Assembly: GCF_016805985.1 (NCBI RefSeq) | Contig: NZ_CP017661.1 | Span: 1,302,001-1,366,000, forward strand | Direction of reading: 5' to 3' | DNA length: 64,000 bases | Origin: Microbacterium sp. JZ31 | Lineage (GTDB): Bacteria > Actinomycetota > Actinomycetes > Actinomycetales > Microbacteriaceae | In this document: positions 20,719 to 30,246 of the stretch, piece after piece | How the letters are laid out: every line of letters begins with the position of its first letter | Numbering within the stretch: position 1 is the stretch's first letter | Translations under genes and position numbers: made by a program | The notes under the pieces: generated by a model | What the model was told of the DNA's origin: nothing | The model's database searches: none | The model's input: the letters and a program-made list of their open reading frames with translations, nothing else

Positions 20719-21489
20719 ATGTCCGTTCTCGAGATCCGCGACCTGCACGTCACGGTCGAAACCGACGAAGGCATCATCCCGATCCTGAACGGGGTGAACC
20801 TCACGGTGCGCTCCGGTGAGACGCACGCCATCATGGGCCCGAACGGCTCGGGCAAGTCGACGCTCGCCTCCACGATCGCCGGCCACCCCAAGTACACCGT
20901 CACGGGCGGCACCATCACGTTCGACGGCGAGGATGTCCTCGAGATGGCCGTCGACGAGCGCGCTCGCGCGGGCCTGTTCCTCGCGATGCAGTACCCGGTC
21001 GAGATCCCGGGCGTCACGGTGACCAACTTCCTCCGCACCGCCAAGACCGCGATCGACGGCGAGGCCCCCTCGCTGCGGACGTGGACCAAGGAGGTCAAGG
21101 AGGGCATGAAGAACCTGCGCATGGACAGCAAGTTCGCCCAGCGCAACGTCAACGAGGGCTTCTCGGGCGGCGAGAAGAAGCGCCATGAGATCCTCCAGCT
21201 CGAGCTGCTGAAGCCGAAGCTCGCCATCCTCGACGAGACCGACTCGGGGCTCGACGTCGACGCGCTCAAGATCGTGTCGGAGGGCGTCAACCGCGCGAAG
21301 GAGAACACCGGCCTGGGTGTCCTGCTGATCACGCACTACACGCGCATCCTGCGGTACATCAAGCCGGACTTCGTGCACGTGATGGTCGGCGGCCGCATCG
21401 CGGAGGAGGGCGGCCCCGAGCTCGCCGAGCGTCTCGAGAACGAGGGCTACGCGGCCTACCTGCCCGCCGACGCCCCGCTCGAGGCGTAG
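20719..21489 (+). CDS. sufC: Fe-S cluster assembly ATPase SufC
   Basis: SufC is the ABC-type ATPase that drives conformational change in the SufBCD scaffold. The 256-residue protein has Walker A GPNGSGKST (residues 40-48), the family-specific signature FSGGEKKRHEILQ, and Walker B LAILDETDSGLD. It lacks membrane partners. It lies 1 nt after the Rieske gene and 10 nt before sufT. Confidence 0.97.
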   Translation: MSVLEIRDLHVTVETDEGIIPILNGVNLTVRSGETHAIMGPNGSGKSTLASTIAGHPKYTVTGGTITFDGEDVLEMAVDERARAGLFLAMQYPVEIPGVTVTNFLRTAKTAIDGEAPSLRTWTKEVKEGMKNLRMDSKFAQRNVNEGFSGGEKKRHEILQLELLKPKLAILDETDSGLDVDALKIVSEGVNRAKENTGLGVLLITHYTRILRYIKPDFVHVMVGGRIAEEGGPELAERLENEGYAAYLPADAPLEA

Positions 21490-21499
21490 GATCGCCGCC

Positions 21500-21829
21500 A
21501 TGAGCGCGACCCTCACGCCCGAGAAGTACGACGAGGTCACCGAGGCCCTCAAGGACGTCATGGACCCCGAGCTCGGGGTCAACGTCGTCGACCTCGGACT
21601 CATCTACGACCTCGCGTGGGACGAGGAGAACGACGCCCTCATCATCCACATGACGCTCACGAGCGCCGGCTGCCCGCTGACCGACGTGCTCGAGGAGCAG
21701 ACGGCGCAGGCGCTGGACAACGTGGTGGAGCGATTCCGCATCAACTGGGTCTGGATGCCGCCGTGGGGTCCCGAGCGGATCACGGACGACGGCCGCGACA
21801 TGATGCGCGCGCTCGGCTTCGCGATCTAG
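21500..21829 (+). CDS. sufT: SufT/PaaD-like (DUF59) metal-sulfur cluster assembly factor
   Basis: This 109-residue MIP18-family protein helps mature Fe-S proteins. Family marks are DPELGVNVVDLGLIYD and TSAGCPLTD with Cys58, the conserved residue of the family. It is the last gene of the suf operon, and a strong terminator hairpin follows directly. No cysteine desulfurase (sufS) or sufU is adjacent, so sulfur delivery must be encoded elsewhere. Confidence 0.93.
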   Translation: MSATLTPEKYDEVTEALKDVMDPELGVNVVDLGLIYDLAWDEENDALIIHMTLTSAGCPLTDVLEEQTAQALDNVVERFRINWVWMPPWGPERITDDGRDMMRALGFAI

Positions 21830-21843
21830 CCGGCAGACGGTGA

Positions 21844-21877
21844 ACGACAGGCCCGGGGGAGACCCCGGGCCTGTCGT
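21844..21877 (+). terminator. Strong hairpin terminator of the suf operon
   Basis: A perfect 15-bp stem (21844-21858 with 21863-21877) is closed by a GAGA tetraloop, 14 nt after the sufT stop. It is followed by a T-poor stretch. Confidence 0.8.
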
Positions 21878-21892
21878 CGTCCGACCCGGGGT

Positions 21893-21898
21893 TAGGCT
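21893..21898 (+). promoter_or_regulatory. -10 element TAGGCT, leaderless promoter
   Basis: TAGGCT ends 7 nt before the GTG at 21906 of the aminotransferase. The short distance implies a leaderless transcript and supports that start over the open frame from 21840. Confidence 0.5.
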
Positions 21899-21905
21899 CG
21901 ATCGA

Positions 21906-23096
21906 GTGAGCATCACCCCGCTGGACGCCCTGCCCCTCGATCGGCTCCGGCAGCGGAGCAGCGCGAAGTGGCGGACGTATCCGGAGGACGTGCTCCCGCT
22001 GTTCGTCGCCGAGACCGACTTCCCGCTCGCGCCGCCGATCTCCGAAGCGCTGCAGGCCGCGCTGGCGCTCGGCGACACGGGCTACGTCGGGCCCCGGAAC
22101 CGCCTTCCCGCGGCCTTCGCGGACTTCGCGGCGCGGCGGTACGGATGGACGATCGATGCGTCGCGCGTGCGCACGACCTGCGACGTGATGATGGGGATCT
22201 CCGAGCTGCTGCGGGCGCTCACGGACCCGGGCGACCGCGTCGTCGTGACGCCGCCCGTGTACCCGCCCTTCTTCTCGGTCAACGAGCAGGAGTCCCGCAC
22301 GATCGCCGAGCGGGTTCCGCTGATCGCCGAGACCGGCGGATGGCGCCTCGACCTCGAGGGGATCGACGCCGCGTTCGCCCGCGGCGCGAAGGTCATGCTG
22401 CTGTGCAACCCGCACAATCCGACCGGCACCGTGCACGCGCGCGAGACGCTCGCCGAGCTCGCCCGGATCGCCGAGCGGCACGGCGCCTGGGTCATCAGCG
22501 ACGAGATCCACGCGCCCATGACCATGCCGGACGCGACCTTCACGCCGTTCCTGGACGCCGCGCCCGAGGCGGCGGAGATCGGCTTCGCGCTCTCGAGCGC
22601 CAGCAAGGCGTTCAACCTCGCGGGACTGAAGTGCGCGTTCATCCTGACCGCGGCGGCCGAGCCGGCTCGCATCGTGCGCTCGCTGCCGGACGAGGTCGAG
22701 TGGCGCACCTCCCTGTTCGGTCTCATCGCGACCGTCGCCGCGTTCGACGACGGTGACGCCTGGCTCGACGCATTGATCGCGCGTCTCGACCTGAACCGGC
22801 ACCTGCTGCACGACCTGCTCGCTGAGCACGTGCCGGGCGCCCGCTACCTGCCCGGGCAGGCCGGCTACCTCGGCTGGGTCGACCTCTCCGCGCTCGGCTG
22901 GGGCGACGACCCGGCCGTGAAGATCCGCCGCGAGGCGCGCGTCGCGCTGCACCTGGGGCCGATGTTCGGCGACGAGGGGCGCGGCCACGTGCGGATCAAC
23001 TACGGCACGGGTCCGGAGATCCTGACCGAGGCCATGACGCGCATCGGCGCGCTCGTCGGCTCCGGCGCGTCGGGCGAGGGCAGCGGGGCGAAGTGA
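21906..23096 (+). CDS. PLP-dependent aminotransferase, MalY/PatB (C-S lyase) type
   Basis: A fold-type I PLP enzyme of 396 residues. The MalY/PatB subgroup are cystathionine beta-lyases or cysteine-S-conjugate lyases. The motif LCNPHNPTGTVH, the cofactor-binding VISDEIHAPM, and the Schiff-base Lys234 in SASKAFNLAGLK are visible. The preference for DEIHA over DEVY, together with the N-terminal SSAKWRTYPEDVLPLFVAETDF, points to the C-S lyase group. GTG 21906 is chosen from its leaderless -10. Its stop overlaps the start of the MFS gene. Confidence 0.88.
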   Translation: MSITPLDALPLDRLRQRSSAKWRTYPEDVLPLFVAETDFPLAPPISEALQAALALGDTGYVGPRNRLPAAFADFAARRYGWTIDASRVRTTCDVMMGISELLRALTDPGDRVVVTPPVYPPFFSVNEQESRTIAERVPLIAETGGWRLDLEGIDAAFARGAKVMLLCNPHNPTGTVHARETLAELARIAERHGAWVISDEIHAPMTMPDATFTPFLDAAPEAAEIGFALSSASKAFNLAGLKCAFILTAAAEPARIVRSLPDEVEWRTSLFGLIATVAAFDDGDAWLDALIARLDLNRHLLHDLLAEHVPGARYLPGQAGYLGWVDLSALGWGDDPAVKIRREARVALHLGPMFGDEGRGHVRINYGTGPEILTEAMTRIGALVGSGASGEGSGAK

Positions 23097-24520
23097 CCGA
23101 TCCGCTGAGCGCCGACCCGCGCGGCTTCACGGGGCCCGTGCCGACCGTCCCGCCCTCCGAGCCGGGCGTCGCCTCGTTGTGGGATCCGCGGGTGGTGTGG
23201 GTGACCGCGGGATCCGTGTCGCTGATCTTCCTCTCCGCGCTCACGTCCCTCGCGCTGACCACCGTCATGCCGATCGTGAGCGCCGACCTGTCGGGAGAGG
23301 CGCTGTACGCGCTCGCGTTCTCGGGCACGCTCGCGACCGGCGTGATCGGCATGGTCGCCTCGGGCGCGTGGTCGGACCGCGCGGGGCCGGTCGCGCCGCT
23401 GACGACCGCCGTGCTGCTGTTCGTCGCGGGGCTCGCGCTCGACGCCGCCGCGCCGACGATGGAGATCCTCGTGCTCGGCCGCCTCATCACGGGCCTGGGC
23501 TCCGGCGCGCAGGTGGTGGCGCTGTACGTGGTCGTCGCGCGCGTCTACCCGCCGGCGCTGCACGGTCGCGTCATGGCGATGTTCTCGGCGGCGTGGGTCG
23601 TGCCCTCGCTCGTGGGGCCGTTCCTCGCCGGGATCGTGACCGAGCATCTGCACTGGCGCTGGGTGTTCGGTGCGCTGGCCGCGCTCACGGTTGTGGCGTA
23701 CGCGATGATCCTGCCGCGCGTGCGGCATCTCTCGTCCGCGTCGGAGCACCCGCGAGAGGCCGGCGTCGGACGCCGACTGCTGTTCGCCGTCGTGGTCGCG
23801 GTCGCCGCGCTCGCGCTCGGCACGACGGGCGAACTCGCCGAGTCGATCACCCCCGCGCTCGGCTGGACGATCGCGGTCGCGGCGCTCGCGGTGATCGGCT
23901 TCGCGATCCTGCCCCTGCTGCCGCGGCGCACCCTGCGGCTGGGCGCGGGGCTGCCGAGTGTCATCCTGATGCGCGGTCTGATCGCCGGCGCGCTGTTCGG
24001 CGCCGAGGTGTACGTGCCGTACCTGCTGATCGACCGCTTCGGGTTCTCGCCGACGTGGGCGGGGCTGGGTCTGACGGCCGCTGCTCTCGCGTGGGCGCTC
24101 AGCGCACAGGTGTCGGGACGTCACGGCGATCGCATCGGGAACACCCGCATCGCGGTGATCGGCGTCGTGCTGCTCGCGATCGCGGCCATCGCGTGCGCGC
24201 TCACCCCGGTGCTCGCGCTGCCGGCGGCCGCTCCGATCCTGCTGTGGTCGTTCGCGGGATTCGGGATGGGCCTGATGTACCCGCGGCTCACGGTGCTGAC
24301 GCTCGCCTACTCGAGCCGCGCGAACGAGGGGTTCAACTCGTCGGCGCTGCAGATCAGCGACTCGGTCGGCGCCTCCGCGACCATCGCCGTGATGGGGCTC
24401 GCCTTCACGTCGCTGTCCGGAACCGGTGCGGCGTTCGCCGTCGTGTTCGCGATCGCCGCGGCCCTCGCCGTGCTCGCGCTGGCTCCGGGCGTTCGTCTGG
24501 GACACGCACACGAAAGGTAA
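23093..24520 (+). CDS. MFS transporter
   Basis: A 475-residue integral membrane protein with about 14 hydrophobic segments and the motif A-like stretch GAWSDRAGPVAPL. The first helix (SALTSLALTTVMPIVSADL) resembles the start of DHA2-type exporters. The substrate is unknown. Its GTG overlaps the preceding lyase stop by 4 nt, so the two are coexpressed; export of an amino-acid-like or sulfur compound would fit that pairing, but this is only context. A DtxR-type box begins within its last codons. Confidence 0.82.
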   Translation: MTDPLSADPRGFTGPVPTVPPSEPGVASLWDPRVVWVTAGSVSLIFLSALTSLALTTVMPIVSADLSGEALYALAFSGTLATGVIGMVASGAWSDRAGPVAPLTTAVLLFVAGLALDAAAPTMEILVLGRLITGLGSGAQVVALYVVVARVYPPALHGRVMAMFSAAWVVPSLVGPFLAGIVTEHLHWRWVFGALAALTVVAYAMILPRVRHLSSASEHPREAGVGRRLLFAVVVAVAALALGTTGELAESITPALGWTIAVAALAVIGFAILPLLPRRTLRLGAGLPSVILMRGLIAGALFGAEVYVPYLLIDRFGFSPTWAGLGLTAAALAWALSAQVSGRHGDRIGNTRIAVIGVVLLAIAAIACALTPVLALPAAAPILLWSFAGFGMGLMYPRLTVLTLAYSSRANEGFNSSALQISDSVGASATIAVMGLAFTSLSGTGAAFAVVFAIAAALAVLALAPGVRLGHAHER

Positions 24521-24531
24521 GGCTCACCTAA
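24513..24531 (+). promoter_or_regulatory. DtxR/IdeR-type iron box
   Basis: This 19-bp site matches 15 of 19 positions of the DtxR consensus TTAGGTTAGGCTAACCTAA, including the central AGGCT and the terminal ACCTAA. It ends 2 nt before the TACACT -10 of the next gene, an ideal repressor position. It predicts iron-dependent repression of the siderophore-interacting protein. Confidence 0.8.
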
Positions 24532-24533
24532 CG

Positions 24534-24539
24534 TACACT
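24534..24539 (+). promoter_or_regulatory. -10 element TACACT of the iron-regulated gene
   Basis: TACACT ends 8 nt before GTG 24548, consistent with a leaderless transcript repressed through the adjoining iron box. Confidence 0.5.
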
Positions 24540-24547
24540 TGGTGCTC

Positions 24548-25501
24548 GTGACCGAACTCGCCCCGCCGCCAGTCCGTCCCGCGTACCGGCCGTACCGCGC
24601 CGTCGTCCAGCGCGTGGAGCGCCTCTCCCCGCACTTCGCGCGGCTGACGTTCTCCAGTCCCGAGTTCGAGCACTTCGGCACCGCGGGGCTGGATCAGCGG
24701 ATCAAGCTGATCCTCCCGTTCGCGGACGGATCGCTGTGCGACATCGGACAGGACGATGAGGAGCGGCACGGGGACTGGTACGACATCTGGCGCGGTCTGC
24801 CCGATGCCGTGCGCAACCCGTTCCGCACCTACACGGTGCGGCGGATCGATCCGCGGGCGCGCGAGCTCACCGTCGACTTCGTCGTGCACCACGACGCCGG
24901 GCCGGCGGGCACGTGGGCGGAGAATGCCCGTGGCGGCGAGGAGCTCGTGATCGTCGGTCCCGACGAGCGCAGCCCGCACGCGCGCGGCGGCATCGACTGG
25001 CGTCCGCTGCACGCGTCGCGCGTGCTGCTCGTGGGCGACGAGACCGCGGTGCCGGCGATCGGCGGCATCCTGGACGGCCTCCCGCACGGCGTGACGGCCG
25101 ACGTGTTCATCGAGGTGCCGTGCGCCGCCGACGCGGGCGTGATCGAGCCGCACGCGCAGGCGGACATCCGCTGGATCTCCCGCGAGCGGGAGGGGCTGCC
25201 CGAGCGGGAGCACGGCGAGGGCCTGATCGAGGCCGTCACGGCATGGGCCCGCGAGCACGGCGAGGTCCTGGCGCTCGCCGCCGCGCCCCGTCCGCAGGAG
25301 CTCGCCGACGTGGACGTCGACGTCGAGATGCTGTGGGACAGCCCCGAGCCGATCGAGGGCGAGTTCTACGCCTGGATCGCCGGCGAGGCGGCGACGATCA
25401 AGATCCTGCGCCGCCTGCTCGTGTCGGGCCACGGCGTCGACCGCCGGCGCGTGGCCTTCATGGGCTACTGGCGCCGCGGGGTCGCCGAGCGCACGGGCTG
25501 A
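24548..25501 (+). CDS. Siderophore-interacting protein (FAD-dependent ferric reductase, ViuB-like)
   Basis: It is expected to release iron from ferric siderophores in the cytoplasm by flavin-dependent reduction. The 317-residue protein begins with the family stretch VQRVERLSPHFARLTFSS, has the flavin-binding RTYTVRRIDP in an N-terminal FAD-binding barrel (about residues 10-125), VLLVGDETAVPAIGGIL at the NAD(P)H-domain junction, and the C-terminal YWRRG motif. GTG 24548 is chosen by the spacing to TACACT; GTG 24542 is an alternative. A DtxR-type box directly upstream supports iron control. Confidence 0.92.
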   Translation: MTELAPPPVRPAYRPYRAVVQRVERLSPHFARLTFSSPEFEHFGTAGLDQRIKLILPFADGSLCDIGQDDEERHGDWYDIWRGLPDAVRNPFRTYTVRRIDPRARELTVDFVVHHDAGPAGTWAENARGGEELVIVGPDERSPHARGGIDWRPLHASRVLLVGDETAVPAIGGILDGLPHGVTADVFIEVPCAADAGVIEPHAQADIRWISREREGLPEREHGEGLIEAVTAWAREHGEVLALAAAPRPQELADVDVDVEMLWDSPEPIEGEFYAWIAGEAATIKILRRLLVSGHGVDRRRVAFMGYWRRGVAERTG

Positions 25502-25502
25502 G

Positions 25503-26075
25503 TCAGGATCCGGCCGGGATGCCGGCGAGGATCATCCGCACGCCCGCCGCGAAGTCGGCCGAGGTCTGGGCGACGACCTCGGCCTCGCCCTGCGGGTAGG
25601 CGCCGAAGCGCGCGGCCTGGATGCGCTGCTGCACGAGCGACGCGTGGCCGAGGATGAACTGCAGCAGCACGGTCGCCGCGCTGCCGTCGGCCCCGAGCGC
25701 GGCGGCGAGGCGCGCCCGCGCGGCGTCCGAGCCCAGGCCCAGCGCCTGCGTGCTGAGTACGATCTCCGCACCGTCACGGTGCGAGAACAGGGCGTCGCGC
25801 AGCGCGAACGCGAGGCCGGTGACGCGGGCGTCTCCGCTGCTCGCGTCCGGCACGTCGGCGGCGGCAGCGACGATCCGGTCGGCGACGTCGGCGAGGAGCG
25901 ACTGCTTGTTCTCGAAGTGCCAGTAGAGGGCGCTCGGCTGCACCCCGAGCGCCGCCGCCAGGCGCCGCATCGAGAGATCGGGCAGACCGGTCTCCTCGAG
26001 GAGGGCGAGCGCCGTGTCGACGATGCCGTCGCGCGTGTGGCGCTCCGTGACGCGGCGGGTGTCACGGAGGTCCAT
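25503..26075 (-). CDS. bioQ: TetR-family repressor, probable biotin regulator BioQ
   Basis: A 190-residue TetR regulator with an N-terminal helix-turn-helix around residues 35-54 (LSMRRLAAALGVQPSALYWHF). It is divergent from the biotin ECF transporter genes, and the spacer holds two copies of TGAAC-N3-GTTCA, close to the TGAAC-N3-GTTAC site known for BioQ of Corynebacterium. I therefore assign it as BioQ; orthology is inference from context plus operator. ATG 26075 lies 7 nt after a TATAGT -10, so it is probably leaderless; GTG 26084 is an alternative start. Confidence 0.8.
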   Translation of the reverse strand: MDLRDTRRVTERHTRDGIVDTALALLEETGLPDLSMRRLAAALGVQPSALYWHFENKQSLLADVADRIVAAAADVPDASSGDARVTGLAFALRDALFSHRDGAEIVLSTQALGLGSDAARARLAAALGADGSAATVLLQFILGHASLVQQRIQAARFGAYPQGEAEVVAQTSADFAAGVRMILAGIPAGS

Positions 26076-26082
26076 GCGGAAC

Positions 26083-26117
26083 ACTATAGTGAACGGTGTT
26101 CAGGTGAACAGTGTTCA
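26083..26117. promoter_or_regulatory. Divergent bioQ/bioY promoter with two tandem palindromic operators
   Basis: The sequence CACTATAGTG is itself palindromic, so TATAGT serves as -10 on both strands (minus 26083-26088, plus 26085-26090). Immediately downstream toward bioY lie two 13-bp palindromes, TGAACGGTGTTCA (26090-26102) and TGAACAGTGTTCA (26105-26117), 15 bp centre to centre. A repressor bound here would block both promoters. Confidence 0.8.
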
Positions 26118-26127
26118 GGAGGATCCC

Positions 26128-26730
26128 GTGACCCCATCCCGCCGCTTCGAAGCGCGCGATCTCGCCCGCATCGCGATCTTCGCCGCGATCATCGTCGTGC
26201 TCGGCGTCGCGGGCGAGATCCCGCTGCCGACCGGAGTGCCGCTCACGCTGCAGACCCTCGGCGTGATGCTCGCCGGCATCGCGCTGGGCCCGCTGCGGGG
26301 CGTCGCCGCCGTGCTCGTCGTGGTCGTGCTGGCAGGCGTCGGCCTGCCGGTGCTGTCCGGTGGCTCCGGAGGTCTCGGGGTGTTCGTCGGCCCGACCGCC
26401 GGATACCTCCTCGGGTGGATCCCCGGCGTGGTCGTCACCGGGCTCATCGCGCGCTCGAGCCGGGCAGGCCTCGACGCGTGGCGCGTGGCGCTCGGGGCGG
26501 TCGTGGGCGGCATCGCGGTCGTCTACGCGCTGGGAATCCCCGGCGTGTCCCTCGTCACCGGGATCCCGCTGGCGGACTCCGCGCTGTCGAGCCTCGTCTT
26601 CGTGCCGGGCGACCTGATCAAGGCCGCGGTGGCGACGCTGCTGGCGCTCGCGCTGTGGCGGGCCTACCCGCCGGCGTTCGCCTTCGCGCCGACCTCGCGC
26701 CCTGCGGAGCGCGAACTCGCCGGGCGATGA
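26128..26730 (+). CDS. bioY: Biotin ECF transporter substrate-binding protein BioY
   Basis: BioY is the membrane S component that captures biotin. The 200-residue protein has about six hydrophobic helices and the family stretch PLTLQTLGVMLAGIALGPLRG, followed by GVGLPVLSGGSGGLGVFVGPTAGYLLGW, here interrupted only by normal variation. GTG 26128 has AGGAGG 5 nt upstream; the frame is open further upstream but runs over the operators. Its stop overlaps the bioM start. Confidence 0.93.
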   Translation: MTPSRRFEARDLARIAIFAAIIVVLGVAGEIPLPTGVPLTLQTLGVMLAGIALGPLRGVAAVLVVVVLAGVGLPVLSGGSGGLGVFVGPTAGYLLGWIPGVVVTGLIARSSRAGLDAWRVALGAVVGGIAVVYALGIPGVSLVTGIPLADSALSSLVFVPGDLIKAAVATLLALALWRAYPPAFAFAPTSRPAERELAGR

Positions 26731-27467
26731 ACGGGCGGCCGGACGCGGCCTCGTCCCGGGGCGTGATCGAGCTCGACGGCGTCTCGGTCGAGCTCGGCGG
26801 CGCGTCGGTGCTGCGCGACGTGTCCGTGCGCCTCGATCAGCGGCGGATCGCGGTCATCGGGGCGAACGGATCGGGCAAGTCGACGTTCGCGCGGCTGCTG
26901 AACGGGCTGGTGGCGCCCAGCGCCGGCCGGATCACCGTTCACGGCCTCGACGCGCGGCGGGACGCCAAGCGGATCCGCGAGCGCGTGGGATTCGTCTTCA
27001 CGAACCCCGACGCGCAGATCCTGATGCCCACAGTCGCGGAGGACGTCGCGCTGTCGCTCCGCGGTTCCGGCATGTCCCGCGCGGAGGTGACGTCGCGGGT
27101 GTCCGCGGCTCTCGAGCGCTACGGGCTCGGGCATCGTGCGGACCAGCCCGCCTACAGCCTGTCCGGCGGGCAGAAGCAGCTGCTGGCGCTGGTCTCGGTG
27201 CTGATCCGCGAGCCTGCGCTCGTGGTGGCGGACGAGCCCACCACGCTGCTGGATCTCGGAAACGCGCGACGGATCGGCGACCTGCTGCTGCAGGAGACGG
27301 CGGCGCAGATGATGCTCGTGACGCACGATCTCGAGCTGGCCGCACGCTGCGACGTCGCGGTGCGCTTCGCGGACGGACGGCTCACCGAGGTGGGCGACCC
27401 GGCCGAGCTGATCGATCGCTACCGCGCCGAGTTCACCGAGGTGCCGGACCCCGACGGGGCGTCGTGA
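26727..27467 (+). CDS. bioM: Biotin ECF transporter ATPase (A component) BioM
   Basis: This 246-residue ABC ATPase energises biotin uptake with BioN and BioY. It has Walker A GANGSGKST (residues 45-53), a Q-loop in FTNPDAQIL typical of ECF ATPases, the signature YSLSGGQKQLLAL, Walker B LVVADEPTTLLD and the switch His in LVTHDLE. The ATG overlaps the bioY stop by 4 nt, and its own stop overlaps bioN. The linkage to bioY makes a dedicated (class I) ECF system rather than a shared module. Confidence 0.93.
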   Translation: MNGRPDAASSRGVIELDGVSVELGGASVLRDVSVRLDQRRIAVIGANGSGKSTFARLLNGLVAPSAGRITVHGLDARRDAKRIRERVGFVFTNPDAQILMPTVAEDVALSLRGSGMSRAEVTSRVSAALERYGLGHRADQPAYSLSGGQKQLLALVSVLIREPALVVADEPTTLLDLGNARRIGDLLLQETAAQMMLVTHDLELAARCDVAVRFADGRLTEVGDPAELIDRYRAEFTEVPDPDGAS

Positions 27468-28057
27468 TCTCCCTCTACCGCCCGGGGACGAGTCCGCTGC
27501 ACCGCACGCCCGCCGGCGTGAAGCTGATCGGGCTCGCGGTGCTCGCGCTCGCCATCTCGCTCGGCGCGCGGACGCCGCTGCTGGCGGCGGGCGCGATGCT
27601 GCTCGTCCTGATCGCCTTCGCGGGCGGCGGCTTCGGTGCCGCGACCTTCCTGCGGCAGCTGTGGGCGACGCGCTGGATCGCGGTGTTCGTCGCGGCGACG
27701 CAGCTGATCTTCCTGTCCCCGGCCGACGCCGTGGTCAACACGACGCGCGTCGTCTCGGTCGTCATGCTCGCGGGCCTGCTCACGCTGACCACGCGCACGG
27801 CCGACCTCCTCGACGCGCTGCAGCGCGCGCTGTCGCCGTTGCGGCGGATCGGGGTCGACCCGTGGCGCGTCGGCTTCACGCTCACGCTCACGATCGCGCT
27901 CGTGCCGGTCGTCGCCGACTTCGCCGCCCGCATCCGTGACGCCCAGCGCGCCCGCGGCGTCCGGCTCGGCCCGCGCGCGATCGTGACGCTGCTCGTGATG
28001 TCGCTGCGCCACGCCGACGACGTTGCGGACGCGCTCAGCGCACGGGGCATCGCGTGA
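27464..28057 (+). CDS. bioN: Biotin ECF transporter transmembrane (T) component BioN
   Basis: A 197-residue membrane protein that couples BioM to BioY. It starts YRPGTSPLHRTPAGVKL, standard for T components, has four or so hydrophobic segments, and carries two coupling motifs with the Ala-Arg-Gly pattern: IRDAQRARGVRL and the final ALSARGIA. GTG 27464 overlaps the bioM stop; its stop overlaps the CHY zinc-finger gene, so four or more genes are coupled. Confidence 0.92.
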   Translation: MISLYRPGTSPLHRTPAGVKLIGLAVLALAISLGARTPLLAAGAMLLVLIAFAGGGFGAATFLRQLWATRWIAVFVAATQLIFLSPADAVVNTTRVVSVVMLAGLLTLTTRTADLLDALQRALSPLRRIGVDPWRVGFTLTLTIALVPVVADFAARIRDAQRARGVRLGPRAIVTLLVMSLRHADDVADALSARGIA

Positions 28058-28389
28058 TCCGCGTCGGGTCGCACACGGTGCGCGGTGCGGTGGTCGACGC
28101 GCAGACGCGCTGCGCGCACTGGGCCGGTCCGCACGACGTCCTCGCCATCCTGTTCCCCTGCTGCGGGCGCTGGTATCCGTGCCACGCGTGCCACGAGGAG
28201 GAGGCGGATCACCCCGCGCGGCGCTGGCCGGCGGGCGTGCGCGAGCCGCAGGCCCTGCTGTGCGGCGTGTGCGGCGAAACGTCGTCGATCGCCGAGTACC
28301 TCGACGCCTCCGCGTGCGCACGCTGCGGCGGCGCCTTCAATCCCCGCTGCAGCCTGCATCACCACCTCTACTTCGCTCCGCAACGGTAG
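28054..28389 (+). CDS. CHY-type zinc-finger protein
   Basis: A 111-residue soluble protein dense in metal ligands: Cys20/His22, Cys36/Cys37, Cys43-His44-Cys46-His47 within YPCHACHEE, His53, Cys70/Cys73, Cys88/Cys91, Cys99 and His102-104. This is the CHY zinc-finger pattern, also found in yeast Hot13 and RCHY1-like proteins. Bacterial function is unknown. It begins at GTG 28054, overlapping the bioN stop by 4 nt, so it is cotranslated with the biotin transporter. Confidence 0.88.
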   Translation: MIRVGSHTVRGAVVDAQTRCAHWAGPHDVLAILFPCCGRWYPCHACHEEEADHPARRWPAGVREPQALLCGVCGETSSIAEYLDASACARCGGAFNPRCSLHHHLYFAPQR

Positions 28390-28447
28390 GCCGCCGGGGC
28401 GGTCGTCCCGCGCGTGAGGAAGCGTGCTCGGGATGGGCCCAGGCCGC

Positions 28448-28477
28448 GCCTCCTATACTGGGAGGCTGGTCCCTCCC
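28448..28477 (+). promoter_or_regulatory. ABC-F promoter inside overlapping inverted repeats
   Basis: The -10 TATACT (28454-28459) lies in the loop of GCCTCC (28448-28453) and GGAGGC (28461-28466). The second arm can instead pair with CCTCCC at 28472-28477. The downstream hairpin would lie at the very 5' end of the mRNA. Confidence 0.45.
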
Positions 28478-28532
28478 GATCCGGATTCCGGAGCCAGAAC
28501 CCCCTGTACACCGCGCCGCGCGCGGGGAATGG

Positions 28533-30140
<1,608 letters not shown>

Positions 30141-30246
30141 GCGTCCGGGTCGCTCGCGTAGCGGCCGTCCCCGCCGCTGTCGAGGGGTTTGCGGTCGCCG
30201 CCGCGTCGTCGTGGGATGGAACCACGCAAACGACATCGGAGGTGCC

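Noticed and set aside
26014..26127. A longer BioY starting at 26014
   Set aside because: The extension crosses the operators and -10 and is antisense to the start of the TetR gene; AGGAGG sits exactly before GTG 26128.
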